Assembly (NCBI RefSeq): GCF_009910705.1
Contig: NZ_JAAAXJ010000002.1
Coordinates: 372,001 to 436,000 of the forward strand
DNA from: Microvirga arsenatis
GTDB taxonomy: Bacteria > Pseudomonadota > Alphaproteobacteria > Rhizobiales > Beijerinckiaceae
Length of the DNA stretch: 64,000 nt
Direction: 5' to 3'
A program made the position numbers and the translations under genes. A model generated the notes under the pieces. That model ran no database searches. It was not told the origin of the DNA and saw only the letters and a list, made by a program, of their open reading frames with translations. Positions 24,990-31,860 of the stretch are shown here, piece by piece (positions within the stretch are counted from its first letter, which is position 1; the number at the start of each line of letters is the position of its first letter).

Positions 24990-25421
24990 TCAGGCCGACG
25001 CCGTCTCGCCCATGGCTTCCTTCGCCGCTTCCACGTCCATCCACATCACTTCCCAAATATGGCCATCGGGATCCTCGAAGCTGCGGCCGTACATGAAGCC
25101 GTAATCCTGCTTGGGGCCGGGATCGATGGCGCCGCCGGCCGCCTCCGCCCGGGCGATCATGCCGTCGACCGCCGCACGGCTCTCAGCCGAGATGCAGATC
25201 AGGACCTCCGTGGTCTCCCGCGCATCGGCGATCCGCCTGGGCGTGAACTGGCGGAACTTGTCGTGGGTGAGGAGCATCACGTGAATGGTCTCGGACAGAA
25301 CCATGCAGGCGGCCGTATGGTCGGTGAACTGCTCGTTCTTCACCGCGCCGACCGCCTCGTAGAAGGCGACGGCACGCGCAAGATCGCTCACAGGCAGGTT
25401 CACGAAGATCAGCTTGGACAT
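24990..25421 (-). CDS. VOC (glyoxalase/bleomycin-resistance fold) protein
   Basis: A 143-residue protein with two beta-alpha-beta-beta-beta units: residues 1-60 (SKLIFVNLPVSDLARAVAFYEAVG) and 75-130 (EVLICISAESRAAVD, ending FEDPDGHIWEVMWMD). This matches the PhnB / glyoxalase-like subgroup. ATG 25421 has GGGGGAG 4 nt upstream; a longer frame would run through the divergent promoter. The metal-binding E in IWEVMWMD is kept. Substrate unknown. Divergent from the MarR gene, with the operator-like palindrome in between. Confidence 0.88.
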   Translation of the reverse strand: MSKLIFVNLPVSDLARAVAFYEAVGAVKNEQFTDHTAACMVLSETIHVMLLTHDKFRQFTPRRIADARETTEVLICISAESRAAVDGMIARAEAAGGAIDPGPKQDYGFMYGRSFEDPDGHIWEVMWMDVEAAKEAMGETASA

Positions 25422-25451
25422 GAGGCTCCCCCGGATGGTGTATCGTCGGCC

Positions 25452-25480
25452 TTGACAAAAATCGTTGATATCAACATAAT
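25452..25480 (+). promoter_or_regulatory. MarR promoter with palindromic operator
   Basis: TTGACA (25452-25457), a 17-nt spacer and CATAAT (25475-25480) lie just before ATG 25487. The perfect palindrome GTTGATATCAAC (25464-25475) fills the spacer and touches the -10. The ATG is only 7 nt past the -10, implying a leaderless or near-leaderless transcript. It probably binds the MarR protein and controls both directions. Confidence 0.7.
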
Positions 25481-25486
25481 AGGTGC

Positions 25487-25930
25487 ATGTCAAACAGCCG
25501 TGACATTCCCTTCGAGACGACTCATCTGGTCCGCGACACCTGCCTCTGCCTTCATACGCAGCGTGCCGCGCGGGCGCTCGCCCGGCGCTTCGACGAGGCG
25601 CTGCGGCCCGTAGGGCTCACCAACGGCCAGTTCTCGCTGCTGATGTCCCTGAACCGGCCGCAGCCCGCCACCATGGGATCGGTGGCCTCGCTGCTCGCCA
25701 TGGACCGGACGACCCTGACCGCCGCCCTGAAGCCGCTGGAGCGGCGCGGGCTGGTGGAGGTGCGGCCGGATCCCAAGGACAGGCGCAGCCGGCTCATCGT
25801 GCTGACGCCGGAGGGCCTGAGCCTCCTCTCCCGTGCCGTTCCGATCTGGGAGGCGACGCACAAGGATGTGGAGGCCCTCACAGGCGGGGAGGCAGAGCGC
25901 CTCAGGCTGCATCTGCGCGCCCTGTCCTGA
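25487..25930 (+). CDS. MarR-family transcriptional regulator
   Basis: A 147-residue winged-helix repressor. The core is at ~50-105: QFSLLMSLNRPQPATMGSVA, LAMDRTTLTAALKPLERRGL (recognition helix), and the wing VRPDPKDRRSRLIVLT. Flanking helices form the dimer. A Cys pair (DTCLCLHTQ, near residues 17-19) in the first helix could sense oxidants, as in OhrR/DUF24-like regulators, but this is inference. It is divergent from the VOC-YCII pair, with the operator in the shared space. Confidence 0.92.
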   Translation: MSNSRDIPFETTHLVRDTCLCLHTQRAARALARRFDEALRPVGLTNGQFSLLMSLNRPQPATMGSVASLLAMDRTTLTAALKPLERRGLVEVRPDPKDRRSRLIVLTPEGLSLLSRAVPIWEATHKDVEALTGGEAERLRLHLRALS

Positions 25931-26010
25931 GCGGCCTCTCCTGCGCGGCTGCCGGCGCCCTATCTTCAAGCCCTGCAGACCAACAGGCTTTCCCTCTCCA
26001 AGGCACCCCG

Positions 26011-27090
26011 ATGACCGCTTCATCACAGCTCGGCCGGGAGCAGCCGCTCGTTCTTGCGCTCGGCGGCGGGAATGCGCTCGGCTCCTATCTCGCCGGCGCC
26101 TACGAGCACCTGCAGCAGCGAGGGATCGAGCCGCAATGGATCGTCGGCGGCTCCATCGGCGCGGTGACGGGGGCGATCATCGCCGGTAACGCGCCCGAGG
26201 ATCGCATGCCGCGGCTCAGGGCCTTCTGGGACGAGGCGATGATCCGCTCCCCCGGTCTGCTCGGGCGCGGCACGAAGATCCGCCACGCCTACAACGAGAT
26301 CCACACGATCACCGCGCTGCTGTTCGGGCGGCCGGGCCTGTTCGGGCACCGCTTTCCGGGGATGCTCTCCATGCTGCCCTGGATGCCGGGCGACGTGGCG
26401 CTCTACGATCACAAGCCCCTGCTGCAGACGCTGGAACGGCTCGTGGATTTCGAGCGGCTGAACCGGGGCGACATCCGGCTCACCGTCGGCTGCGTCGATC
26501 TGGAATCCGGGGAGGAGGTCTTCTTCGACACCGTGCGGGACACCCTCACGCCCGAGCACTTTCTCGCCTCCTCGGCCATCACCCCGGTCTTCCCGCCGGT
26601 CGAGATCGGCGGGCGTTTGCTCTGCGACCCGGGCTACACCAACAACCTGCCCCTCGACGTGCCGTTCGCCGAGCCCCTGCCGGACGATTTCACCTGCATT
26701 GCGGTGGAGCTGTTCAGCCTTCAGGCATCGCGCCCGGCTTCGCTCGATGCGACGGCAGAGCGGGCCAACGACCTGATCTTCGCAAGCCCCACGCGACGGA
26801 GCCTGGAGGCGCTCAAGCGCGAATACGCCCTGCGGGATCGGTGGGAGCCGGACGGCCCCCAGGCCACGCTGCTGCACATGGCCTATTACGCGGGAAGCGA
26901 CGAGCGGGCCGGCAAGACCTTCGACTATTCGCCGTCCTCCATCCAGGACCGCTGGGCGGCCGGGCGGCGCGACATGGAGCGCAGCCTCGCTCTGCTCGAC
27001 GGCGCGCCGGCCGAGGGGCGCCGCTTCCGCTATCTTGCCTTGGGCCCGCAGGAGGAAGCAGCTTCCGCCGAACGCGGCGCGGGGGCGTGA
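26011..27090 (+). CDS. Patatin-like phospholipase
   Basis: A 359-residue protein with the patatin fold. Oxyanion-hole glycines are in ALGGGNALGSY (near 17-26), the nucleophile is in GGSIG (S48), and the catalytic aspartate is in CDPGYTNN (D206), where families usually read DGG or DGA. It likely hydrolyses acyl esters of lipids in the cytoplasm or at the membrane. No signal peptide is seen. C-terminal helices (~230-330) are like those of the RssA/YchK-type bacterial patatins. It stands alone, transcribed in the same direction as marR after an 80-nt gap. Confidence 0.88.
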   Translation: MTASSQLGREQPLVLALGGGNALGSYLAGAYEHLQQRGIEPQWIVGGSIGAVTGAIIAGNAPEDRMPRLRAFWDEAMIRSPGLLGRGTKIRHAYNEIHTITALLFGRPGLFGHRFPGMLSMLPWMPGDVALYDHKPLLQTLERLVDFERLNRGDIRLTVGCVDLESGEEVFFDTVRDTLTPEHFLASSAITPVFPPVEIGGRLLCDPGYTNNLPLDVPFAEPLPDDFTCIAVELFSLQASRPASLDATAERANDLIFASPTRRSLEALKREYALRDRWEPDGPQATLLHMAYYAGSDERAGKTFDYSPSSIQDRWAAGRRDMERSLALLDGAPAEGRRFRYLALGPQEEAASAERGAGA

Positions 27091-27093
27091 TCG

Positions 27094-27273
27094 TCAGGGG
27101 CCGCCCGCGAGCGACCCCACCACCGCCATGGTCAGCTCGTCGAGGTTGATGCGGCCCTCGACGGTGATCGTCTCGGCCTCTCCCGTCTGGACGCGAAGGC
27201 CCCGCTGGCCCGCTTCCGACTGGCGCTTCAGCTCAGCGACGATGGCCTCGCGCACTTGATCCTCGATGTTCAT
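27094..27273 (-). CDS. Small conserved-looking hypothetical protein
   Basis: A 59-residue protein. ATG 27273 has GGGAG 6 nt upstream, which favours it over an ATG nine codons earlier. The sequence is a helix (NIEDQVREAIVAELKRQS) followed by short strands (GLRVQTGEAETITVEGRINL) and a helix with DELTMAVVGSLAG. No domain is recognised. It ends 3 nt from the patatin stop, on the opposite strand. Confidence 0.6.
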   Translation of the reverse strand: MNIEDQVREAIVAELKRQSEAGQRGLRVQTGEAETITVEGRINLDELTMAVVGSLAGGP

Positions 27274-27346
27274 CACTCGCTCCCGTTCGCCGGATGCCAC
27301 CTCGCTGGCGAACGCCCGTGCCGACCGCCCGTTCCATGCACCCCGT

Positions 27347-27619
27347 TCAGGTCTCGCGCCCGGCAGCCTTGACGGCGCGGAACGCCTCCACGTCCATCAC
27401 GCCGCGCTCGTTGTTGCAGGCGGAGCAGGCGAGCACGAGGTTCTCGCGGGTCAGCGGGCCGCCGAGGGATCGGGGCACCACATGGTCGAGGGTTGCCAGA
27501 TCGGCAGCGCGCCTCACGCCGCGGCCCGGCCGGCGCGCGACGATTCCGCAATAGACGCAGCGCCCGCCGTCGCGGGCGTAGACCTCCTCGAAGAGCCGGA
27601 TGCGTTGCGCGGGCTTCAT
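27347..27619 (-). CDS. HNH endonuclease family protein
   Basis: A 90-residue protein with a compact HNH domain: CVYCG, then [11 protein letters not shown] (D-H), [11 protein letters not shown] (N and the second Cys pair). The two CxxC pairs bind a structural zinc, as in the McrA-like HNH family. Stand-alone HNH proteins of this size nick or cut DNA; the role here is unknown. ATG 27619 fits the domain start; an upstream ATG (27676) would overlap the divergent BON gene. No phage or restriction genes are adjacent. Confidence 0.75.
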   Translation of the reverse strand: MKPAQRIRLFEEVYARDGGRCVYCGIVARRPGRGVRRAADLATLDHVVPRSLGGPLTRENLVLACSACNNERGVMDVEAFRAVKAAGRET

Positions 27620-27674
27620 GGCGGGAACCACACGGAATTGGGTTGGTTGCTCCTGCGAAGACAGGAGCAGAACC

Positions 27675-28223
27675 ATGGTAGACACCCGCCGCAGGAACCG
27701 AAACCCCATCAACGACGACAACGGCTACGGCGACGTGCCCCAAGGCGCCGTGGGCTTCCGCGGCGAAGGGCGCGAGTATCCGGGCGGGTACGGCAGCGAC
27801 GCGAACGAATTTTCCGGCGGCGTGATCGACGACGGGCGCGGAGGTCCCCTTGACGACGAGGGCTTCGATCCCGGCTACAGCCGCCGCCGCTCGGGCTACG
27901 GCGGCTTAGGCGACCGCGATCCGAACGACGGGGATGTCCGGGGCGGGCGTGACGAAGGGCGATCCGGCGCAGGGCTCCATCGCGGCCGCGGTCCGAAAGG
28001 CTACAGGCGCTCCGACGAGCGCATCCATGAGGACGTATGCGAGCGCCTGACCGAGGATCCCTTCATCGATGCTTCGGACATCGAGGTTGCCGTGAAGGAC
28101 GGCGAGGTCACGCTCAGCGGCACCGTCTCCAGCCGCGGACTCAAGCGTCGCGCGGAGGATCTCGCGGAACTCGCCTCGGGCGTCGCCCACGTGCAGAACA
28201 ATCTTCGGGTGCAGGGAGCCTGA
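27675..28223 (+). CDS. BON-domain protein with a Gly/Arg/Asp-rich N-terminus
   Basis: A 182-residue protein. Residues 1-110 are low-complexity (Gly, Arg, Asp, Tyr) and probably disordered. Residues ~113-180 form a BON domain: [40 protein letters not shown], then a helix and [13 protein letters not shown] domains bind membranes or lipids and occur in OsmY-type stress proteins. No signal peptide is present, so a cytoplasmic place is expected, unlike OsmY. ATG 27675 has AGGAGCAG upstream. It is convergent with the HAD gene. Confidence 0.85.
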   Translation: MVDTRRRNRNPINDDNGYGDVPQGAVGFRGEGREYPGGYGSDANEFSGGVIDDGRGGPLDDEGFDPGYSRRRSGYGGLGDRDPNDGDVRGGRDEGRSGAGLHRGRGPKGYRRSDERIHEDVCERLTEDPFIDASDIEVAVKDGEVTLSGTVSSRGLKRRAEDLAELASGVAHVQNNLRVQGA

Positions 28224-28233
28224 GGATCGTCGC

Positions 28234-28257
28234 AGCCCGCATCGCGCGGTGCGGGCT
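28234..28257. terminator. Bidirectional terminator hairpin
   Basis: AGCCCGCA/TGCGGGCT form an 8-bp stem around an 8-nt loop between the convergent BON and HAD genes. The T-run is short (TTG), so strength is uncertain. Confidence 0.5.
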
Positions 28258-28269
28258 TGCCGTCATGTC

Positions 28270-28935
28270 TCACCGGGCCAGGGGCGAGCTGTCGTAGTGC
28301 TGAAGCAGGTGCTCCGGTCCCTCGTAGACCGCCATGCAGCCGGCATCGCGGAGGGCCTGCTCGGCGAAGCCGCCCGACAGCACCCCGACGGATTTCGTCC
28401 CGGCGTTGCGCGCGGCCTCCGCATCGTAGGGCGTGTCGCCGATCACCACGGCCTGTTCAGGGCTCACCGACGGCAGCTTGGCGAGGGCGGCTTGAAAGAT
28501 GTCCGGAAAAGGCTTCGAGCGCTCCGCATCGTCCGAGGACGTGGCCCCGTCGATCAGATCCGCGATGCCCGCGATCTCCTTGTACCGCTCGACTTCGTCC
28601 GCAGTGCCGGAGGAGGCCAGCACCGCCTGCTGCCCCGCCGCGCGGATGCGCTCGAAGAGCGCGCGGACGCCCGGAAAGGCGCGGGCCTTGTGCAGGTACT
28701 CGCGCTTGAACAGGCTGGCGCGGAAGTCCTTGATCTCCTCGCTCTGCCGCTCGACGGCCTCGGGCGGCAGGAGCCCGTGCAGGATCTGGTCGCCGCCCTT
28801 GCCGATCTGCGCGCGCATGTCCTGGAACGCGATGTCGTAGCCGAAATGCGCGAGCGCCTTCACCCAGGCCTCGGCGTGCAGATCGACGGTGTCGATGAGG
28901 GTGCCGTCGATATCGAAAATGACTGCCTTGATCAT
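28270..28935 (-). CDS. HAD-superfamily phosphatase (beta-phosphoglucomutase-like)
   Basis: A 221-residue hydrolase. Motif I is FDIDGTLIDT (nucleophile D and acid D), motif II LASSG, motif III is the K in RSKPFPD, and motif IV is GDTPYDAEAA. The cap between I and II is the small helical type of phosphoglycolate/phosphoglucomutase relatives. It acts on small phosphorylated metabolites in the cytoplasm; substrate unassigned. ATG 28935 leads directly into motif I. A SemiSWEET gene lies 28 nt upstream on the same strand, so a sugar-related context is possible. Confidence 0.9.
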   Translation of the reverse strand: MIKAVIFDIDGTLIDTVDLHAEAWVKALAHFGYDIAFQDMRAQIGKGGDQILHGLLPPEAVERQSEEIKDFRASLFKREYLHKARAFPGVRALFERIRAAGQQAVLASSGTADEVERYKEIAGIADLIDGATSSDDAERSKPFPDIFQAALAKLPSVSPEQAVVIGDTPYDAEAARNAGTKSVGVLSGGFAEQALRDAGCMAVYEGPEHLLQHYDSSPLAR

Positions 28936-28963
28936 GGGATAGGGTGCTCCACGCGCTGCGGCG

Positions 28964-29218
28964 TCATCCGTGCTTGAGCTTGAAATAGAGGATCGTGCCC
29001 GCAAGCATGAGCGTGACGCCGTTTGCAGCGACGAGCGGAATCTCTCCCTTCCAGAAGCCGTAGGTCAGCCAGAGGGCGAGACCGGTGACGAGCACCAGAA
29101 ACATCTTGAGCGAGATATCCTTGGTGGAACGCGTGCGCCACACCCTGACCACCTGCGGAATGTAGGCCGAGGTGGTGCAGATCGCGGCCGCGTAGCCGGT
29201 ATAGTCCATAAGCGACAT
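28964..29218 (-). CDS. SemiSWEET-type sugar transporter
   Basis: An 84-residue protein with three membrane helices and the PQ-loop signature: YAAAICTTSAYIPQVVRVWR, then STKDISLKMFLVLVTGLALW, then IPLVAANGVTLMLAGTILYF. SemiSWEETs dimerise to form a sugar or small-molecule uniporter. ATG 29218 gives the usual family length. It precedes the HAD phosphatase by 28 nt and probably shares a transcript. Confidence 0.9.
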   Translation of the reverse strand: MSLMDYTGYAAAICTTSAYIPQVVRVWRTRSTKDISLKMFLVLVTGLALWLTYGFWKGEIPLVAANGVTLMLAGTILYFKLKHG

Positions 29219-29360
29219 GGGGAGGTCACCGTCCTGCAAGAAGCCTCCAACGCTGCGGGGGCAGCGATGTTCCAGCGCCTTCTGCCGCGCCGCCGCACGG
29301 GAGGGGAACAGCGGCCCCTGCTCCGGCGTTGGCGCGGCTTGAAGGGAAGGGCGCAGCGCC

Positions 29361-30044
29361 ATGGCCGGGACAGATTACACGTCAGGGGTTCTCAAGGCGC
29401 GTCCGGAGAGGATCGCAGGCCCCGGTGCGGCCAAGCCGGGCCGCCAGCCTCTCGGGCTGGACGTCCGGCGTGACGGAGCCGTTCTGGTGCCGGACGGGCT
29501 CGACCCGGCCGTGCCCGCGCCGCTCATCGTCGCCCTTCACGGAGCCGGGGGCATCGCCTCGCACATCATCGATCTCGTCGCCCCGCAGGCGCAGCAGCAT
29601 GGGATCATCGTTCTGGCGCCCGAGTCGCGCGGTTTGACGTGGGACGTGATCCGCGGCGGGTACGGCCGCGACGTGGCATTCATCGACCGCGCCCTGGCGA
29701 CGGTCTTCGGGATCCATCCCATCGATCCCGCCCGCATCGCCGTTGCGGGGTTTTCGGACGGTGCGTCCTATGCGCTGTCGCTCGGCGTCGTCAACGGCGA
29801 GCTGTTCGACCACATCCTCGCTTTCTCCCCGGGCTTCATGGTGCCGACGAAGACGGCGGACACGCCGCGGATCTTCGTGTCTCACGGCACCCAAGACGAG
29901 GTGCTGCCCATCGATCCCTGCAGCCGCAGGATCGTGCCGTCGCTCCGGCGGGCCGGCTACGACGTGGACTATCGGGAATTCGACGGCGGCCATGTGGTGC
30001 CGCCCGGAATGGTCGACCGTGCGGTGGCCCGCTTCCTCGGCTGA
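29361..30044 (+). CDS. Alpha/beta hydrolase (phospholipase/carboxylesterase type)
   Basis: A 227-residue protein. The oxyanion strand is VALHGAGG, the nucleophile is in AGFSDGAS (GxSxG), the catalytic Asp is in SHGTQDEVLP and the His in FDGGHVVPPG, so the triad is complete. The layout matches the short carboxylesterase/lysophospholipase family. No signal peptide. The N-terminal 40 residues are a Pro/Ala/Gly-rich extension. Divergent from the SemiSWEET gene by about 140 nt; substrate unknown. Confidence 0.88.
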   Translation: MAGTDYTSGVLKARPERIAGPGAAKPGRQPLGLDVRRDGAVLVPDGLDPAVPAPLIVALHGAGGIASHIIDLVAPQAQQHGIIVLAPESRGLTWDVIRGGYGRDVAFIDRALATVFGIHPIDPARIAVAGFSDGASYALSLGVVNGELFDHILAFSPGFMVPTKTADTPRIFVSHGTQDEVLPIDPCSRRIVPSLRRAGYDVDYREFDGGHVVPPGMVDRAVARFLG

Positions 30045-30069
30045 GAGCTCACGGCCGAGGAAGCGAGCC

Positions 30070-30276
30070 TCACGGCACCTCGGGCTGAGGCGTCGGGTGG
30101 ATCACCGGCCTGTCGGGCTCGGGCGGCTGCTCGGGCAGGGAGGAGGGCACGCTCGGTGACGTGGTGGGAGCCGGGGCTCCGGGCGGCATCGGCGGCGCGG
30201 CGGCCGGTTCCGTCGGAGGCGGCTTGGGATAGAACTCGTCCGGCTGCGGACGGCTGCTGGCGCTGTACGGGAACAC
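30070..30276 (-). CDS. Possible small proline-rich protein (GTG start)
   Basis: A 68-residue frame from GTG 30276 with AAGGAG 6 nt upstream. It is about one third proline (PKPPPTEPAAAPPMPPG, PSLPEQPPEPDRP-like runs) with no hydrophobic segment. The ribosome site is the best evidence. Proline-rich tracts also arise by chance in GC-rich DNA, so confidence is low. It lies alone between the esterase and the mipA gene. Confidence 0.35.
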   Translation of the reverse strand: MFPYSASSRPQPDEFYPKPPPTEPAAAPPMPPGAPAPTTSPSVPSSLPEQPPEPDRPVIHPTPQPEVP

Positions 30277-30453
30277 GCGGGTCTCCTTCGATCCTGAGAT
30301 GGTCAACAGCCCGGCTGCGGGAAAGTTCTCCGCGGTCCGCCCCGGTTCGCCGGGCCTGGTGAGAATGGCGAAACCATAGGCGCGATCCCCGGCTTGACCT
30401 TGCGTCCGTTTGCGGCCACCACGGCAGGGTGGAATTGCGAGCCTGGAGGAATC

Positions 30454-31272
30454 ATGCACCTCGCCCGATCCTTTGCCCTGCTCACCCTGCTCGTGACGGG
30501 CTCGACCCTCGCCGAGGCCGCCGATCCCCTGTTCTCGCCCCAGCCGCTACAGAACGCGTCCGGATGGATCGTCACCGTGAAGGGCAACCTGCGGGTGGGG
30601 CCGTCCTATCCCGGCTCGGACGAGTTCAGCGTCATCGGCTATCCGTCCTTCAGCATCCGCCGGGCGGGCACGGTGGAGCGCTTCAGCGCCCCCGACGACG
30701 GGCTGAGCTTCTCGTTCCTGGAGGAATCCGCATTCCGCTTCGGCGTCGTCGGCCGCTTCCAGGGCGGACGCTACCTGCAGGACGACCGGCGCCTGTTCGG
30801 CCTGGAGAAGATCGACTGGGCGGTGGAGCCCGGCGTGTTCGTCGAGTACTGGCCCCTCGAATTCCTGCGCGCCCGGGCCGAGATCCGGCGCGGCTTCAAC
30901 GGGCATGAGGGCTTCGTGGCCGATCTGGGCCTCGACGCGGTCCAGCGGTTCGGCGCCTTCACCCTTTCGGTCGGGCCCCGCCTGTCCCTGGGCGACAGCG
31001 AGTTCGCGCGCACCTATTTCGGCGTGACGCCGGCGGAGGCGGCGCTCAACGGGCAGGTCGCGGCCTACCGGCCTTCCGGCGGCATCACCTCGGTGGGGGC
31101 CACCGGCGCGGTGAGCTACGACTGGTCGCCGCAATGGTCGACGACCGCCTTCGTCACCTACAAGCATCTGGTGGGCGACGCCGCCGACAGCCCCATCGTC
31201 CAGCGCTTCGGCTCCGAGCATCAGGTCGGCCTCGGCCTCACCGTATCCTATTCCTTCGGCTACACGCCGTAG
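30454..31272 (+). CDS. MipA/OmpV-family outer-membrane protein
   Basis: A 272-residue protein. Residues 1-22 are a signal peptide (LARSFALLTLLVTGSTLAEA). Alternating beta-strands follow with the family marks VGPSYPGSDEFSVIGYPSF, GRFQGGRYLQDD and a C-terminal GLGLTVSYSFGYTP ending near the C-terminus. MipA in E. coli scaffolds MltA and PBP1B; other members are porin-like or salt-induced. ATG 30454 has GGAGGA upstream. A terminator follows at 31297. Confidence 0.9.
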   Translation: MHLARSFALLTLLVTGSTLAEAADPLFSPQPLQNASGWIVTVKGNLRVGPSYPGSDEFSVIGYPSFSIRRAGTVERFSAPDDGLSFSFLEESAFRFGVVGRFQGGRYLQDDRRLFGLEKIDWAVEPGVFVEYWPLEFLRARAEIRRGFNGHEGFVADLGLDAVQRFGAFTLSVGPRLSLGDSEFARTYFGVTPAEAALNGQVAAYRPSGGITSVGATGAVSYDWSPQWSTTAFVTYKHLVGDAADSPIVQRFGSEHQVGLGLTVSYSFGYTP

Positions 31273-31296
31273 GCCGAGCACCGCTTCTCGAACAAG

Positions 31297-31323
31297 AAAG
31301 CCGCCCCTAAAGGCGGCTTTTTT
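31297..31323 (+). terminator. Rho-independent terminator of the mipA-like gene
   Basis: AAAGCCGCC/GGCGGCTTT is a 9-bp stem around a 6-nt loop, followed by three more T residues. It is 24 nt past the stop at 31272. The A-rich start also allows function for the opposite strand. Confidence 0.8.
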
Positions 31324-31343
31324 CATGAGGGAGAGCTCTCCCC

Positions 31344-31733
31344 TCAGGCTGCGAGGCTGGAGCCTCCGACATCGCCTTCGCCGCGATAGATGCAGCCCTC
31401 CGACGATCCGGCCATGCCGCGCTTGAGCTCGACCTCCTCGAGGCCGGGGAAGCGCTCCTTCACCAGCTTCCAGATGTACTTGGTGACGTTCTCGAGGGAG
31501 GCGATCCCGATGGCCGGGTTCAGATCCAGGTTGCCGTGATCGAGGCCGGACCCGTGCTCGCCCTTGATCTCCTTGATGAAGTTCTCGACGTCGTAGAGAT
31601 TGACCGGCCAGCCATAGACCTCGTCCACCGGCCCGCCGAAGGTGAGCTTGACGATGAAGGTGTGCCCGTGAAGCCCCGAATAGGGGGCGACCGAGTGAGC
31701 CGCTTCGAACGTGAACTCGCAATAGGTCTTCAT
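31344..31733 (-). CDS. QueD/PTPS-family protein lacking the usual catalytic cysteine
   Basis: A 129-residue member of the 6-pyruvoyl-tetrahydropterin / 6-carboxytetrahydropterin synthase family. Zinc histidines are in FEAAHS and GLHGHTF; the glutamate in SSEGCIYRGE-like context and the GLDHGNLD segment are kept. In E. coli QueD the stretch before LHGH reads HKCGRLHGH and its Cys is the catalytic residue; here it is APYSGLHGH, with Tyr at that place and a shortened loop. QueD makes 6-carboxytetrahydropterin for queuosine; loss of Cys suggests altered chemistry. No queC, queE or folE neighbours. Confidence 0.85.
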   Translation of the reverse strand: MKTYCEFTFEAAHSVAPYSGLHGHTFIVKLTFGGPVDEVYGWPVNLYDVENFIKEIKGEHGSGLDHGNLDLNPAIGIASLENVTKYIWKLVKERFPGLEEVELKRGMAGSSEGCIYRGEGDVGGSSLAA

Positions 31734-31860
31734 TCATCCTGCTCCGGAAACGATGGGAAGGACCGTCTGGAAAAGCGCCGGCGTCGAAACTGCGACAGGG
31801 CTCTGCCTACCATAACCCGCGAAGCGCACCAACGGGGTCCGCCCAGGACTCTCCCAGGAC

